A stretch of DNA of 64,000 nucleotides. Source: an uncultured Anaeromusa sp. GTDB taxonomy: Bacteria; Bacillota; Negativicutes; Anaeromusales; Anaeromusaceae. Where the stretch lies: positions 1,677,501 through 1,741,500 of the forward strand of contig NZ_OY764902.1 in assembly GCF_963668665.1 (NCBI RefSeq). The letters are read 5' to 3'. The notes beneath the pieces are model-generated. The model made no database searches and was not told where the DNA came from. It was given only the letters and a program-made list of their open reading frames with translations. Position 1 is the first letter of the stretch. Each line of letters opens with the position of its first letter. The position numbers were made by a program, and so were the translations under genes. Shown here in pieces: positions 16,542 through 25,349 of the stretch.

Positions 16542-18444
16542 GTTTGCCCGGCATGGGCAGTAACTAGGCGGTGAAAGTCCGCTATGGGCTTGGTAGTGGG
16601 AACCATTAGCTGAACAGCAAGGGTGTCCATCGTGAGGTGGAATCTGAAGGAAGCTGAAAGCAAAGTCCTGCACCGACGAACAGAAACCGCATATAAGGCA
16701 AGTGTGGAGCGGACGAGTTTGCCAGACAAAACGAAGTCCAACACTACCCGAACTCCATGGTGTAGATGCGGCGGTGACATGGGATGAAAGTTACTGTTCT
16801 TAACCGGGGAGGTCTTGCAAGGCTTCGAAAGACATTGGCAACCCCATGACACCCGAAGAACCCATGCAGTGATGTATGGCTCAATTGCAAGAAGTCAGCA
16901 GAGGTCATAGTACCGAAAGTTTTTTTTTCGGGAAGGACCGAACAATAACAGCTCTTTTGAGCGAGAAGAAGGTGAGGCAATGCGAAGAGAGCAGAAAACG
17001 ACTAAGGTCGGCTGCCGCTGCGAGGGTATGTTGGAAACAGAGAGTAACAGCGGAGTGCAGAGTATTGCCACACTGGAAACCGCAGAGAAAGACGGTGCAG
17101 AAGACCTGCTTGAACAGATACTGCATAGAGATAACCTAAACGAAGCCTACAAGCGGGTAGTGAAAAACGGCGGAGCTCCTGGCATTGACGGCATGACGGT
17201 GGGCGAAATGCTGCCGTATCTGAAGGAACACAAAGAAGAACTTTTAAGGAGCCTGCGCGGAGGCTGGTACAAGCCCAAACCGGTCAGAAGGGTGCAAATC
17301 CCGAAGCCGGATGGAGGAACAAGAAATCTCGGCGTACCCACCGTAATCGACCGAATGATTCAACAGGCGATAGCGCAGGTATTGACACCAATATTTGAAG
17401 AGAAATTTAGCGACAGCAGCTACGGATTCAGACCAGGACGTAGTGCGCATCAGGCGATTAAGAAGACGGAAGAATACTACAAGCAAGGCTATGTGAAAGT
17501 AGTTGACATAGACCTCACGCAGTATTTTGACACGGTCAACCATGACATCCTAATCGAACAAGTAAAGAAAGTCATACAAGACCGAGCCGTTATCAATTTG
17601 ATACGCAAATTTCTCAAGAGTGGAGTCATGTTCAATGGGCTGGTTAGTGCGACGACGGAAGGAACGCCGCAAGGCGGGAACCTGTCGCCACTGCTGTCGA
17701 ACCTCTATCTAACGGCGTTTGACCGAATGCTGGAAGAGCGCGGGCACAAATTTGTCCGTTATGCAGACGACTGCAACATATACGTCAAAAGCCAGCGAGC
17801 AGCCAAACGCGTGATGGCCGGTTGCAAAGATTATCTCGAAAAGAAACTGAAACTCAAGGTGAACGAAGCCAAAAGCAAAGCTGGAAGCCCGCTAAGACTA
17901 AAGTTTCTAGGTTTCTCTATGTACAAAGTAACCAAAAGCATAGGGATACGCCCTCATGCCAAAGCGATGAACAGGTTTAAAGGACGATTGAGGCAATTGA
18001 CAAGCCGAAAGCAAGCTAATTCAGTTTCTGACATTCTAAGTAAGTTGAAACGGTATACGACAGGCTGGCTTGGGTACTATTCGATAGCAGCCATGAGTTT
18101 CAAGATGAAAGAACTGAACGAATGGCTGCGAAGAAGAATCCGGCAAATCTTCTGGAAGCAATGGAAGAAGCCGTCTGCCAGATATGAAAACCTAAAACGT
18201 CTTGGCATCGACAAGTCGAAAGCAAGGGAGTGGGCAAATTCCCGACGAGGCTATTGGCGAGTTGCCAGGAGCTGGATTTTAAGCAGGTCATTAACAAACG
18301 AATACCTCGTATCGAGTGGTTATGATGACATAGCCGAACGATACGAGGTACTGCACTCAAGTTATTGAACCGCCGTATACCGAACGGTACGTACGGTGGT
18401 GTGAGAGGTCGGCTGTTCAATTAATGGGCAGCCTCCTACTCGAT
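16542..18444 (+). mobile_element. Group II intron with intron-encoded reverse transcriptase
   Basis: The 5' part begins about GTTTGCCCGGCATGGGC and has a structured domain I-type leader of about 440 bases. The 3' part has a domain V-like hairpin (ACCGCCGTA...TACGGTGGT, near 18366-18398) with a CGC catalytic-triad candidate, then a domain VI-like hairpin ending CTCCTACTCGAT at 18444. The encoded maturase sits between. Exact ends are inferred; GTTTG departs from the usual GTGYG. Inserted just past a terminator. Confidence 0.85.
16980..18368 (+). CDS. ltrA: Group II intron reverse transcriptase/maturase
   Basis: 462 residues. Reverse transcriptase fingers and palm: GAPGIDGMTV, RRVQIPKPDGGTRNLGVPTV, SSYGFRPGRSAHQAI, DIDLTQYFDTVNHDIL, GTPQGGNLSPLLSNLYL and the catalytic FVRYADDCNIYV. 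A maturase (X) region follows (LKRYTTGWLGYY). I see no HNH endonuclease domain at the C-terminus. ATG 16980 follows GAAGGTGAGG. Intact, so the intron may be mobile. Promotes splicing and reverse splicing of its own intron RNA. Confidence 0.95.
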   Translation: MRREQKTTKVGCRCEGMLETESNSGVQSIATLETAEKDGAEDLLEQILHRDNLNEAYKRVVKNGGAPGIDGMTVGEMLPYLKEHKEELLRSLRGGWYKPKPVRRVQIPKPDGGTRNLGVPTVIDRMIQQAIAQVLTPIFEEKFSDSSYGFRPGRSAHQAIKKTEEYYKQGYVKVVDIDLTQYFDTVNHDILIEQVKKVIQDRAVINLIRKFLKSGVMFNGLVSATTEGTPQGGNLSPLLSNLYLTAFDRMLEERGHKFVRYADDCNIYVKSQRAAKRVMAGCKDYLEKKLKLKVNEAKSKAGSPLRLKFLGFSMYKVTKSIGIRPHAKAMNRFKGRLRQLTSRKQANSVSDILSKLKRYTTGWLGYYSIAAMSFKMKELNEWLRRRIRQIFWKQWKKPSARYENLKRLGIDKSKAREWANSRRGYWRVARSWILSRSLTNEYLVSSGYDDIAERYEVLHSSY

Positions 18445-18456
18445 CATTTTTTATAT

Positions 18457-18518
18457 CTCCTAACCCTCAACTGCGCCTTCGCGCGACTTCCGTGACTCTT
18501 GTTCAATCCCCGTGTCCT
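18457..18518. repeat. Family A repeat copy 6
   Basis: CCTAACCCTCAACTGCG, CGCGCGACTTCCGTGACTC and TTGTTCAATCCCCGTGTCC modules just after the intron 3' end. Confidence 0.55.
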
Positions 18519-18598
18519 TCTGACATTTGCGAAGGAATAATTTTCTGTTACAATTAACTATATAATGGATTGCATGACGCAGAGGGAGTCTGAATAAA

Positions 18599-21154
18599 AT
18601 GGGAGAACAAGTGGAACGCGGTTATCGGGAGCTGTTTGAGTATTCGGCTGTGGGCATGGCGGAAGTTACTTTGCAGGGCGTGTTTCGGCGGGTTAACAAG
18701 ATGTTTTGCCGTATGATGGCTTGCGAAGAAAAAGAATTGCTAGGCCTTCGGTTTCAAGATATTACGCACCCGGACGACCTGGAAGCAGATATAAGGCTAG
18801 TGGAAGAGTTGATAACGGGAGTAAGAGACCGTTATGAACTAGAAAAGCGATATGTACGATTTGACAACTCCTTTTTATGGATTCATCTTTCCGTTGCGGT
18901 CGTACGAGATGAAGCGGGGAGTCCTTTGTATTTCGTTTCTACCATTGTCGATATTTCGCAGCGCCGTGCTGGCGAGCTGCGTCTGAGGGTGTTATCAGAA
19001 GCGGTCGAGCAAAGTCCTGTCAGTATTGTCATTACCGATCCCCAAGGAGGGATTGAGTATGTAAATCCGATGTTCTGTCAGGTTACTGGTTATGGAAAAG
19101 AAGAAGTGCTGGGCAAGAACCCTCGCATTCTCAGCTCGGGGAAGATGAACAAGGCTTTTTATCGCAAGCTTTGGCAAACAGTGACTTCAAGAAAAATTTG
19201 GCAGGGTGAGTTTGTTAATCGGCGCAGGGATGGCGTCGAATACTGGGAGAAAGCCAGCATTTCTCCCATTGTAGATGAACAGGGACGAATTTTGCATTAT
19301 GTCGGCGTCAAAGAGGATGTTACCGAGCGTAAGCGCAATATTGATGAACGGGAACATTTGCTGGCTGCGCTGGAACGGCGCGTCCGCGCCTTGCAGTGTT
19401 TAACGACGATTTCTAATGCTATTCAGCAGAAGGAGAAACTGGAAGACCTGTTCTGGGAAGTGCTGCGAATCTTGCCGGAAGGCTGGCGGTATCCGGCGCT
19501 GGTGCATTTGGTGTATGACGGCGTGGATTACGCCTACCCTGGTTTTTTGCAGACTGCGGATCGTTTGCGGGCGGTCTTGAAAGTGGGCGAAGCTACGCGA
19601 GGCTGGGTGGAGATTGTTTATCCCCAAGAGCATCCGCGAGCCTATGAGGGGCCGTTTTTGCGCGAAGAACGGGAGTTGTTAGAAACCGTGGCGCGTATGC
19701 TGGGGCAGAGCCTGCGGCGGCGGGAAAGCGAGGCGAAGCTGGAGCAGGCCAGGGAAGCCGCTATGGAGGCCAATCGGGCGAAGAGTCTGTTTTTATCAAA
19801 TATGTCTCATGAAATTCGCACGCCCTTGAACGCCATCCTCGGCTTTTCGGAAATCTTGTACCGTGATGCCGCCATGGGGCGCGAGCAGCGGGAAAAGCTG
19901 CAGATTGTTAATCGCAGCGGCGCCTATTTGCTGGCGTTGATTAATGATGTGCTGGAATTGGCCAAAGTGGAATCCGGACGCGTCGTCCTGCAAAACTCTC
20001 TTTTTGACTTGCGCCGCTTGGTCCGGGACATGGGCAGCCTGTTCCAGGTGCGCTTGGACCAGAAAGGCTTGCAGCTTTTGCTGGAAACCGTGGAGCCTTT
20101 GCCGGAGCAGGTAAAGGGAGATGAAGGGAAAATACGGCGCATTCTGGTCAATTTGATTGGCAATGCGTTGAAATTTACGGATCGCGGCGTTATCAACGTG
20201 CGTTTAGCGGGAAAATCCTTGGGAGACGGGCAATGGCGACTGCAAGTCACTGTGAAAGACAGCGGCATAGGCATTGCGGCAGAGGACCAGGAGGCTATTT
20301 TTGGATATTTCGAGCAGGCGTACCATCAACGGCATGATCGAGGCGGTACAGGGCTAGGGCTGGCCATTAGCCGCGAATTTGCCCGGGCGATGGCTGGCGA
20401 TATTTCCGTGTCCAGCCGGCCAGGTGAAGGGGCCGAATTTCTGGTGACCTTGCTTTTAGAAGAAGGAACTCAGCAGGAGACGGCTATACCTCGGTCGGAG
20501 TTGGTGGCCGGGCTGCTGCCGGGACAACAAGCATATCGGATTCTTGTCGCCATGTCCGTAGAAACGGATGCGCTTTTGCTGCAAGCGATGCTGGAACAAT
20601 CCGGTTTTTTGGCGATAGCCGTAGCTGGCAAAGAGGAATTGCTGCAAGAAAGCGCTCGCGGCGCGGATCTCATTTTTGCGGACTTGGCCTTGCTGCAGAC
20701 CGAGGAGTATTGGCTGGTTCGAGAACTTCAGCAGCGTTCGAGCCGTTGCGATTTGCCGATTATTGCCGTATCCGCCGGCTTGGGGGCGGACGAGGTGCAG
20801 CAGGTCTTGCTGCAGCAGGTGCGAGCCGTACTGAGCAAGCCTTTTACAACCGAGCAGGTTTTGAATATGGCGGCGGCTCAGACAGGGGCTCAATATGCCT
20901 ATCAAGAACTGGAGAAAACCTCCCCGGCCACTTGGCAAGGTCGTTGTTACTTGGAGAATCCGCTGCGGGAGTCATTGCTGGCGGCAACCCTTGACGGGGA
21001 TATTGAACGGCTGGAAGAGCTGCTAGTGCAGGTTGAGGTGAAGGAGCCGGGACTGGCGGCGTACGCGCGGGAGTTGGCTGGCGCGTTTCGACTGGATGCG
21101 TTGGCGGCGTTGTGGGAGCAGGGAGAGGAGTCTAGAGATGGAACGAAAAGCTGA
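18599..21154 (+). CDS. Hybrid sensor histidine kinase (PAS-PAS-GAF-HisKA-HATPase-pseudoreceiver)
   Basis: 851 residues, soluble. PAS about 8-122, PAS/PAC about 128-248, a GAF-like segment about 265-375, HisKA with H404 in FLSNMSHEIRTPLNAI, HATPase_c about 515-630 (NLIGNALKFTDRG, DSGIGI, GGTGLGLAIS). The following receiver-like domain (about 655-770) has FADLAL and the conserved KPF, but the acidic pair is replaced (ILVAMSVE), so phosphorylation there is doubtful. The C-terminal 80 residues are unassigned and may be Hpt-like. It overlaps the HD-GYP regulator by 17 bases, making that the likely phosphorylation target. Confidence 0.9.
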   Translation: MGEQVERGYRELFEYSAVGMAEVTLQGVFRRVNKMFCRMMACEEKELLGLRFQDITHPDDLEADIRLVEELITGVRDRYELEKRYVRFDNSFLWIHLSVAVVRDEAGSPLYFVSTIVDISQRRAGELRLRVLSEAVEQSPVSIVITDPQGGIEYVNPMFCQVTGYGKEEVLGKNPRILSSGKMNKAFYRKLWQTVTSRKIWQGEFVNRRRDGVEYWEKASISPIVDEQGRILHYVGVKEDVTERKRNIDEREHLLAALERRVRALQCLTTISNAIQQKEKLEDLFWEVLRILPEGWRYPALVHLVYDGVDYAYPGFLQTADRLRAVLKVGEATRGWVEIVYPQEHPRAYEGPFLREERELLETVARMLGQSLRRRESEAKLEQAREAAMEANRAKSLFLSNMSHEIRTPLNAILGFSEILYRDAAMGREQREKLQIVNRSGAYLLALINDVLELAKVESGRVVLQNSLFDLRRLVRDMGSLFQVRLDQKGLQLLLETVEPLPEQVKGDEGKIRRILVNLIGNALKFTDRGVINVRLAGKSLGDGQWRLQVTVKDSGIGIAAEDQEAIFGYFEQAYHQRHDRGGTGLGLAISREFARAMAGDISVSSRPGEGAEFLVTLLLEEGTQQETAIPRSELVAGLLPGQQAYRILVAMSVETDALLLQAMLEQSGFLAIAVAGKEELLQESARGADLIFADLALLQTEEYWLVRELQQRSSRCDLPIIAVSAGLGADEVQQVLLQQVRAVLSKPFTTEQVLNMAAAQTGAQYAYQELEKTSPATWQGRCYLENPLRESLLAATLDGDIERLEELLVQVEVKEPGLAAYARELAGAFRLDALAALWEQGEESRDGTKS

Positions 21155-22220
21155 TATCATGATTGTGGATGATACGCCGGAAAACTTGAAGCTGCTTTCG
21201 CTGCTGCTGCGCGAGCAAGGGCATCGAGTGCGGGCGCTGCCCAGCGGGAAGATGGCCTTGGCGGCCATGCGCAACCAGCGCCCGGAAATTCTCTTGCTGG
21301 ATATTACCATGCCGGAAATGGATGGGTATGCTGTGTGTGAAGCTATGCGCGCCGAGGGGCTGTTAGCGGATGTGGCGGTGATTTTCGTCAGCGCCCTAGC
21401 GGAGACCTTTGACAAGGTGAAGGCTTTTCAGTGCGGCGGCGTGGACTATGTGACCAAACCGTACCAAGCGGAAGAATTACAGGCGCGCTTGGAGACGCAT
21501 TTGTCTTTAAAGCGGTTGCGCGAAGAGGTGCAAAGACACAATCGGGACTTGCAGCAGCAGGTGAAGGCTCAATTGGATGAACTTCACCATGCCCAGATGG
21601 CTACGATTTTAGCGATGGTTAAGCTGGCGGAAGCGCGGGACGATGATACAGGGAAGCATGTGGAACGCATTCGAACGTTTTCAGCGATGTTGGCGGCCGA
21701 AGTGCAGCGGCGAGGCGGGTATCGTGAAGTAGATGACGCCTTTGTGGAAAATATCTATAACGCCAGCCCGCTTCACGATGTAGGCAAGATCGCCATTCGC
21801 GACGCCATCTTGCTTAAACCGGGGCGATTGACACCGGAAGAGTTTGAAGAAATGAAGCTCCATACGGTGTATGGAGCGCAGACGCTGCGGCAGGTTCGCC
21901 AGGAGTACCCGCACAATGCCTTTTTGAATATGGGCATTGATATTGCCCAGGCCCATCATGAACGCTGGGACGGCAGCGGTTATCCCAACGGTCTGCGGGG
22001 CGATGCGATTCCCATAGCGGCGCGCATGGTGGCGGTGGCTGACGTGTATGACGCTCTTTGTTCTAAGAGGGTGTACAAAGAAGCCTATTCGCATGAAACA
22101 AGCTTGGACATGCTGCGCCAAGGAGCGGGCGCTCATTTTGAGCCGCAGCTGATTGAAGCCTTCTTGGCGATTGAGGCGGAGGTGCTGGCGCGCAGCCGCG
22201 AGCTGCGCGAAGGCGAGTAA
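21138..22220 (+). CDS. Response regulator with HD-GYP c-di-GMP phosphodiesterase domain
   Basis: 360 residues. Receiver domain with acidic pair DD (11-12), phosphoacceptor D55 in LLLDITMPEMDG and conserved K in VDYVTKPY; a short coiled coil; then HD-GYP with SPLHDVGKIAIRDAILLKPG and AHHERWDGSGYPNGLRG, all metal-binding motifs intact. Hydrolysis of c-di-GMP is the family activity. ATG 21138 follows GGGAGAGGAG within the end of the kinase gene, so the two are translationally linked. Confidence 0.95.
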   Translation: MERKADIMIVDDTPENLKLLSLLLREQGHRVRALPSGKMALAAMRNQRPEILLLDITMPEMDGYAVCEAMRAEGLLADVAVIFVSALAETFDKVKAFQCGGVDYVTKPYQAEELQARLETHLSLKRLREEVQRHNRDLQQQVKAQLDELHHAQMATILAMVKLAEARDDDTGKHVERIRTFSAMLAAEVQRRGGYREVDDAFVENIYNASPLHDVGKIAIRDAILLKPGRLTPEEFEEMKLHTVYGAQTLRQVRQEYPHNAFLNMGIDIAQAHHERWDGSGYPNGLRGDAIPIAARMVAVADVYDALCSKRVYKEAYSHETSLDMLRQGAGAHFEPQLIEAFLAIEAEVLARSRELREGE

Positions 22221-22241
22221 AGATTAAGAAATGGGGAACTT

Positions 22242-22336
22242 GAACAGGAGTCGCGATGAGAACAGGAGGGCTCGACGGAGGGTTACGGAGAACGTATTTT
22301 TTAACAGGAGTATAGGGAGTAGAGTGAGGGATACGA
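22242..22336. repeat. Family A repeat copy 7 (reverse orientation), the fullest copy
   Basis: Plus-strand purine-rich modules in order: GAACAGGAGTCGCGATGAGA, ACAGGAGGGCTCGACGG, AGGGTTACGGAGAACG, a T run, AACAGGAGTATAGGGAGTAG and AGTGAGGGATACGA. Confidence 0.65.
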
Positions 22337-22347
22337 TAGAAATTTTG

Positions 22348-22395
22348 AAGGACGGAACTTGGCGGCGGTGAGCCGTCAAGTTCCGTCCTTCTTTT
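22348..22395. terminator. Bidirectional terminator between convergent genes
   Basis: AAGGACGGAACTTGGCGG and the near-complement GCCGTCAAGTTCCGTCCTT form a long hairpin followed by TCTTTT on the plus strand. It separates the HD-GYP gene from minus-strand ybaK. Confidence 0.85.
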
Positions 22396-22401
22396 AGATT
22401 G

Positions 22402-22869
22402 TTACTCTGTGCAGGTAAGGCGCGCCGCTATTTGGTGCAGCGCCAGGAGGGCCCGGGGATCGACGGCCAAAGTTAGGTTTTCTTGGCCGCTGCCGCCGTA
22501 GACCAGCGGATAGCGCAGAAGGGCCTCGTCGAACAGACAAGGGAAGTTAAGGCCGAAAAGAGGCATGTTTCCCGGTTCAAAGCCGGTGATGTCGTAGACC
22601 CTCTTGTATTTGACAGGCGTGAGTTTTGGTGCGTTTAAGAGTGTAGCCGCTTTGACGAGATCCAAGCGGCCACGGTCACCGGCAAGGAGGCAAAGAAACC
22701 GCTGCGAAGGGTCCGCTTCCACCAGCAGTACAGGGGCGGTTTGGCCGACGGCAATGCCAAAATAAGCTGCGCCGTCCTCGGCAGAACGCAGAGGCCTTGT
22801 TTGCGGCAAAAGCTGGTATGCATAGCCGTTTTCCTGTAATGCTTTCTCCCAAGGGAATTGATAATGCAT
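22402..22869 (-). CDS. YbaK/EbsC-family aminoacyl-tRNA deacylase
   Basis: 155 residues. The YbaK fold is suggested by YQLLPQTRPLRSAEDGAAYFG, the strand LLVEADPSQRFLCLLAGDR, the catalytic-lysine-type segment VKAATLLNAPKLTPVKYKRVYDITG and the C-terminal GGSGQENLTLAVDPRALLAL. Members remove mischarged amino acids from tRNA (Cys-tRNA-Pro, Ala-tRNA-Pro). Its ribosome site AGGAGGG is part of the adjoining family A repeat copy 8. Confidence 0.85.
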   Translation of the reverse strand: MHYQFPWEKALQENGYAYQLLPQTRPLRSAEDGAAYFGIAVGQTAPVLLVEADPSQRFLCLLAGDRGRLDLVKAATLLNAPKLTPVKYKRVYDITGFEPGNMPLFGLNFPCLFDEALLRYPLVYGGSGQENLTLAVDPRALLALHQIAARLTCTE

Positions 22870-22871
22870 TA

Positions 22872-23012
22872 TCGTACCCTCCTCTGCTTCTATTCAATCC
22901 TGTTGTTTCTTGCGTACCCTCCCTCTACTCCTGTTAAAACTCCCGTAACCCTCATTCGAGCCCTCGCGCGACTCCGGTTCTCTTGTTCAATCCTGTTCAA
23001 TTCTTGTTCTAC
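22872..23012. repeat. Family A repeat copy 8
   Basis: Two tandem sets of modules: CGTACCCTCCTCTGC, TTCAATCCTGTTGTTTC, CGTACCCTCCCTCTACTCC, CCCGTAACCCTCATTCG and CGCGCGACTCCGGTTCTC. It fills the whole gap between ecfT and ybaK, both on the minus strand. Confidence 0.65.
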
Positions 23013-23674
23013 CCCACGATAATCCAGACGCTGACGGCCGCCATGGCCGCCAAAGCCAGGTAGTCCGTGATCCGCAAAGACACTTTACCCGCAAAGGTGC
23101 GTCCGGGAGCGCCGAAGCCGCGCAGCTCCAGGCTGACCGCCATGGTCTCTGAGCGGGTGATGGCCCGCAGTACCAGCGGCTGTACAACTGCCAAGTAGGA
23201 AGCAAAGCGTTTCAGGGGATTGCCGCCGGGATGGTAACCGCGGCAGGCTTGGGCTTCGCGGACCGCTTTGCTTTCCGCCAGAAAGTCAGGGACAAAACGC
23301 AGCGCCGTCGTCAGCATGAAAGCGTATTCATAGGGCACTTTGCACTGCGTTGTCAGGGCCGTAGTTAGATCCTGCAGGCGCGTTGTCGCCAAAAGCAGCA
23401 CGAAGATAAGGGTCATTACCAGCATTTTTAGGGCAATGGCGATGGAAAAATCAAGGCTGGCGCCAAAGGCATATTGCATCAACCCTAGGAGTACGGCAAA
23501 GACGAACAGGCCTGTAGAGGCGGCCAAGGTGTTGCGCAGCTTTCCTGCTAAGGCCAGAGCCAGGAGCTCCGCAAAAATGAGCAGGGACAGCTCCAACGGC
23601 GTTTGGAGGAGCATGGCCCAAAGCGTGACGGCCAACGTGAGGAGCAGCTTTGTCAAAGGAGCTAATTTATTCAT
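23009..23674 (-). CDS. ecfT: ECF transporter transmembrane protein EcfT
   Basis: 221 residues with about five membrane segments. Two coupling-helix motifs typical of EcfT are present: AVREAQACRGY and LELRGFGAPGRTF. It joins the substrate-binding S component to the ATPase pair. Overlaps the upstream ATPase gene by 8 bases. Last gene of the Trp T-box operon. Confidence 0.92.
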   Translation of the reverse strand: MNKLAPLTKLLLTLAVTLWAMLLQTPLELSLLIFAELLALALAGKLRNTLAASTGLFVFAVLLGLMQYAFGASLDFSIAIALKMLVMTLIFVLLLATTRLQDLTTALTTQCKVPYEYAFMLTTALRFVPDFLAESKAVREAQACRGYHPGGNPLKRFASYLAVVQPLVLRAITRSETMAVSLELRGFGAPGRTFAGKVSLRITDYLALAAMAAVSVWIIVG

Positions 23675-24485
23675 GGCGAAGCCCTCCTTTCAGCAAGGGC
23701 AAAAGCTGCTGGCAAAATGCTTCGGCATCGCTAACGCCCGGTTGCTTCAGCAGCCGGGACAGTTGCAGCAGAGAAGGTTCGGCCAGGCCCCATTGCTGTA
23801 AATCATGAGCGCCGGAGAATAAATCCGCTACCGTGCCGTCAAAAACTTTGCGACCGCCCCCGAGGACGGCGACACGTTTAAAATGGGCGGCTAGAAGTTC
23901 CATATCATGGGTGATCATCAAAATAGCCATGCCTTGACGATGCAGGTCCTGTAAAAGTGACATCAACTGTCTGCGCTCCCACGCGTCTTGGCCGCTGGTG
24001 GGCTCATCTAAAATGAGCAGGCGCGGCTTCATGGACAGGGCGGAGGCAATGGCGACGCGCTGCTTGAGACCTTTGGGCAAAAGTCGCGGGTCTGCTTGCG
24101 CTTGGTCAGTCAAGGAGACGGCCTGCAGGGCCTTGGCGACGGCTTCGCTTGTTTCTGCGGCGCTGAAGCCGAGCTGCTGGGGGCCATAGGCCACTTCCAG
24201 AGCGACAGTGTCGCGAAAAATCTGGCGGTCCGGATTTTGGAAGACATAGCCGATGTGTCGGGCTCGTTGAGCGGTGCTGTGTCTGGCCAAATCTTCATCG
24301 TCCAGGAGGATGCGTCCGCCGGTGGGCTTGATGAGTCCCATGATTAGGCGAGTCAAGGTGGTTTTGCCGCTGCCGTTGTGTCCGGCGAGGGCCATGAAAT
24401 CGTCAGCCTTTAGCTCCAGCGAGACTTCGTGCAGGGCAGGGGCTTGCTGGCTGTATTGAAAAGAAATGCATTCAAGTGTTAGCAC
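23667..24485 (-). CDS. ecfA: ECF transporter ATPase, signature-degenerate subunit
   Basis: 272 residues. Walker A GHNGSGKTTLTR, Q-loop VFQNPDRQIF (the EcfA-type hallmark), Walker B RLLILDEPTSGQD and switch H in MITHDME are intact. The ABC signature reads LLPKGLKQRVAIA instead of LSGGQKQRVAIA, so the serine and second glycine are changed. It overlaps the partner gene by 7 bases. With its partner it powers substrate uptake. Confidence 0.93.
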   Translation of the reverse strand: MLTLECISFQYSQQAPALHEVSLELKADDFMALAGHNGSGKTTLTRLIMGLIKPTGGRILLDDEDLARHSTAQRARHIGYVFQNPDRQIFRDTVALEVAYGPQQLGFSAAETSEAVAKALQAVSLTDQAQADPRLLPKGLKQRVAIASALSMKPRLLILDEPTSGQDAWERRQLMSLLQDLHRQGMAILMITHDMELLAAHFKRVAVLGGGRKVFDGTVADLFSGAHDLQQWGLAEPSLLQLSRLLKQPGVSDAEAFCQQLLPLLKGGLRHE

Positions 24486-25342
24486 GATGGACTGTCTCCT
24501 TTAGCATAGGCTTGCAATTCGGCGGCTGCTTCCGCTTCGCTTTTCCAGGGGCGCAGAGAATGTCCCAGCGTTTGTTCCAGGTGGAAGCGGGCTTGCCAGA
24601 GCGGCGGCAGGGCCGGACGCAAGGATTCTTCCAGCCACAAATGGCGAAGGACGGTGTCGGCATCGCCTTGGCTGGCGATACATCCTTCCTGCAGAAAGAC
24701 AAATTGGTCGGCGTAGGGAAGGACGCAGGCTAAGTCGTGCTCGACGGCTAAGACCGTCAGTCCTTCTTCCTGGTGCAACCGATGCAATAAAGCATATAGC
24801 TCGCTGCGGCCTTTGGGATCAAGAGCCGAGGCCGGTTCGTCCAAAATGAGAATCGAAGGCTTGGTCGCTAAAAGGGAAGCTAAAACCAGACGTTGTTTTT
24901 GGCCTCCTGACAAGGCGGCGGTTTCGCGCCGCTCCAGACCGGACAGGCCTACCTGTTCCAGGGAGGAACTTACGCGAATCTTGATTTCTGCAGGGGGCAG
25001 CCCCATGTTCTCCAGGGCGAAAGCTACCTCTTCTTCAACTGTCATCGCCACAAGCTGCGTCTCGTAGTCCTCCAGCAAGATGCCGGTCATGGTAGCTAAG
25101 ACGGCAATGCCGGTTGTGCGGGTGTCTTGACCCATTACATAAACGCGGCCGCTCAAAGAGCCGCCGTAGTAATGGGGAATGATGCCTGCCGCAGCCCGGC
25201 ATAAAGCGGTTTTACCGGCCCCGTTGGGGCCGGTAAGTACGGTAAAGGAGCCTGCCGAAATGGCCAGGTCGATGTCTTGCAGGACGGCGGTCCGGCGAGG
25301 ATAGCTATAGGTGAATTGTTCAAATTTTAGGGCGTCAGTCAT
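24479..25342 (-). CDS. ecfA: ECF transporter ATPase, canonical subunit
   Basis: 287 residues. Walker A GPNGAGKTALCR, signature ALSGGQKQRLVLA, Walker B SILILDEPASALD, switch VEHDLA. The Q-loop region has LLEDYETQLV rather than the usual FQNPD. Second gene of the operon, 7 bases downstream of the S-component gene. Confidence 0.93.
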   Translation of the reverse strand: MTDALKFEQFTYSYPRRTAVLQDIDLAISAGSFTVLTGPNGAGKTALCRAAAGIIPHYYGGSLSGRVYVMGQDTRTTGIAVLATMTGILLEDYETQLVAMTVEEEVAFALENMGLPPAEIKIRVSSSLEQVGLSGLERRETAALSGGQKQRLVLASLLATKPSILILDEPASALDPKGRSELYALLHRLHQEEGLTVLAVEHDLACVLPYADQFVFLQEGCIASQGDADTVLRHLWLEESLRPALPPLWQARFHLEQTLGHSLRPWKSEAEAAAELQAYAKGDSPSC

Positions 25343-25349
25343 GATGCGC

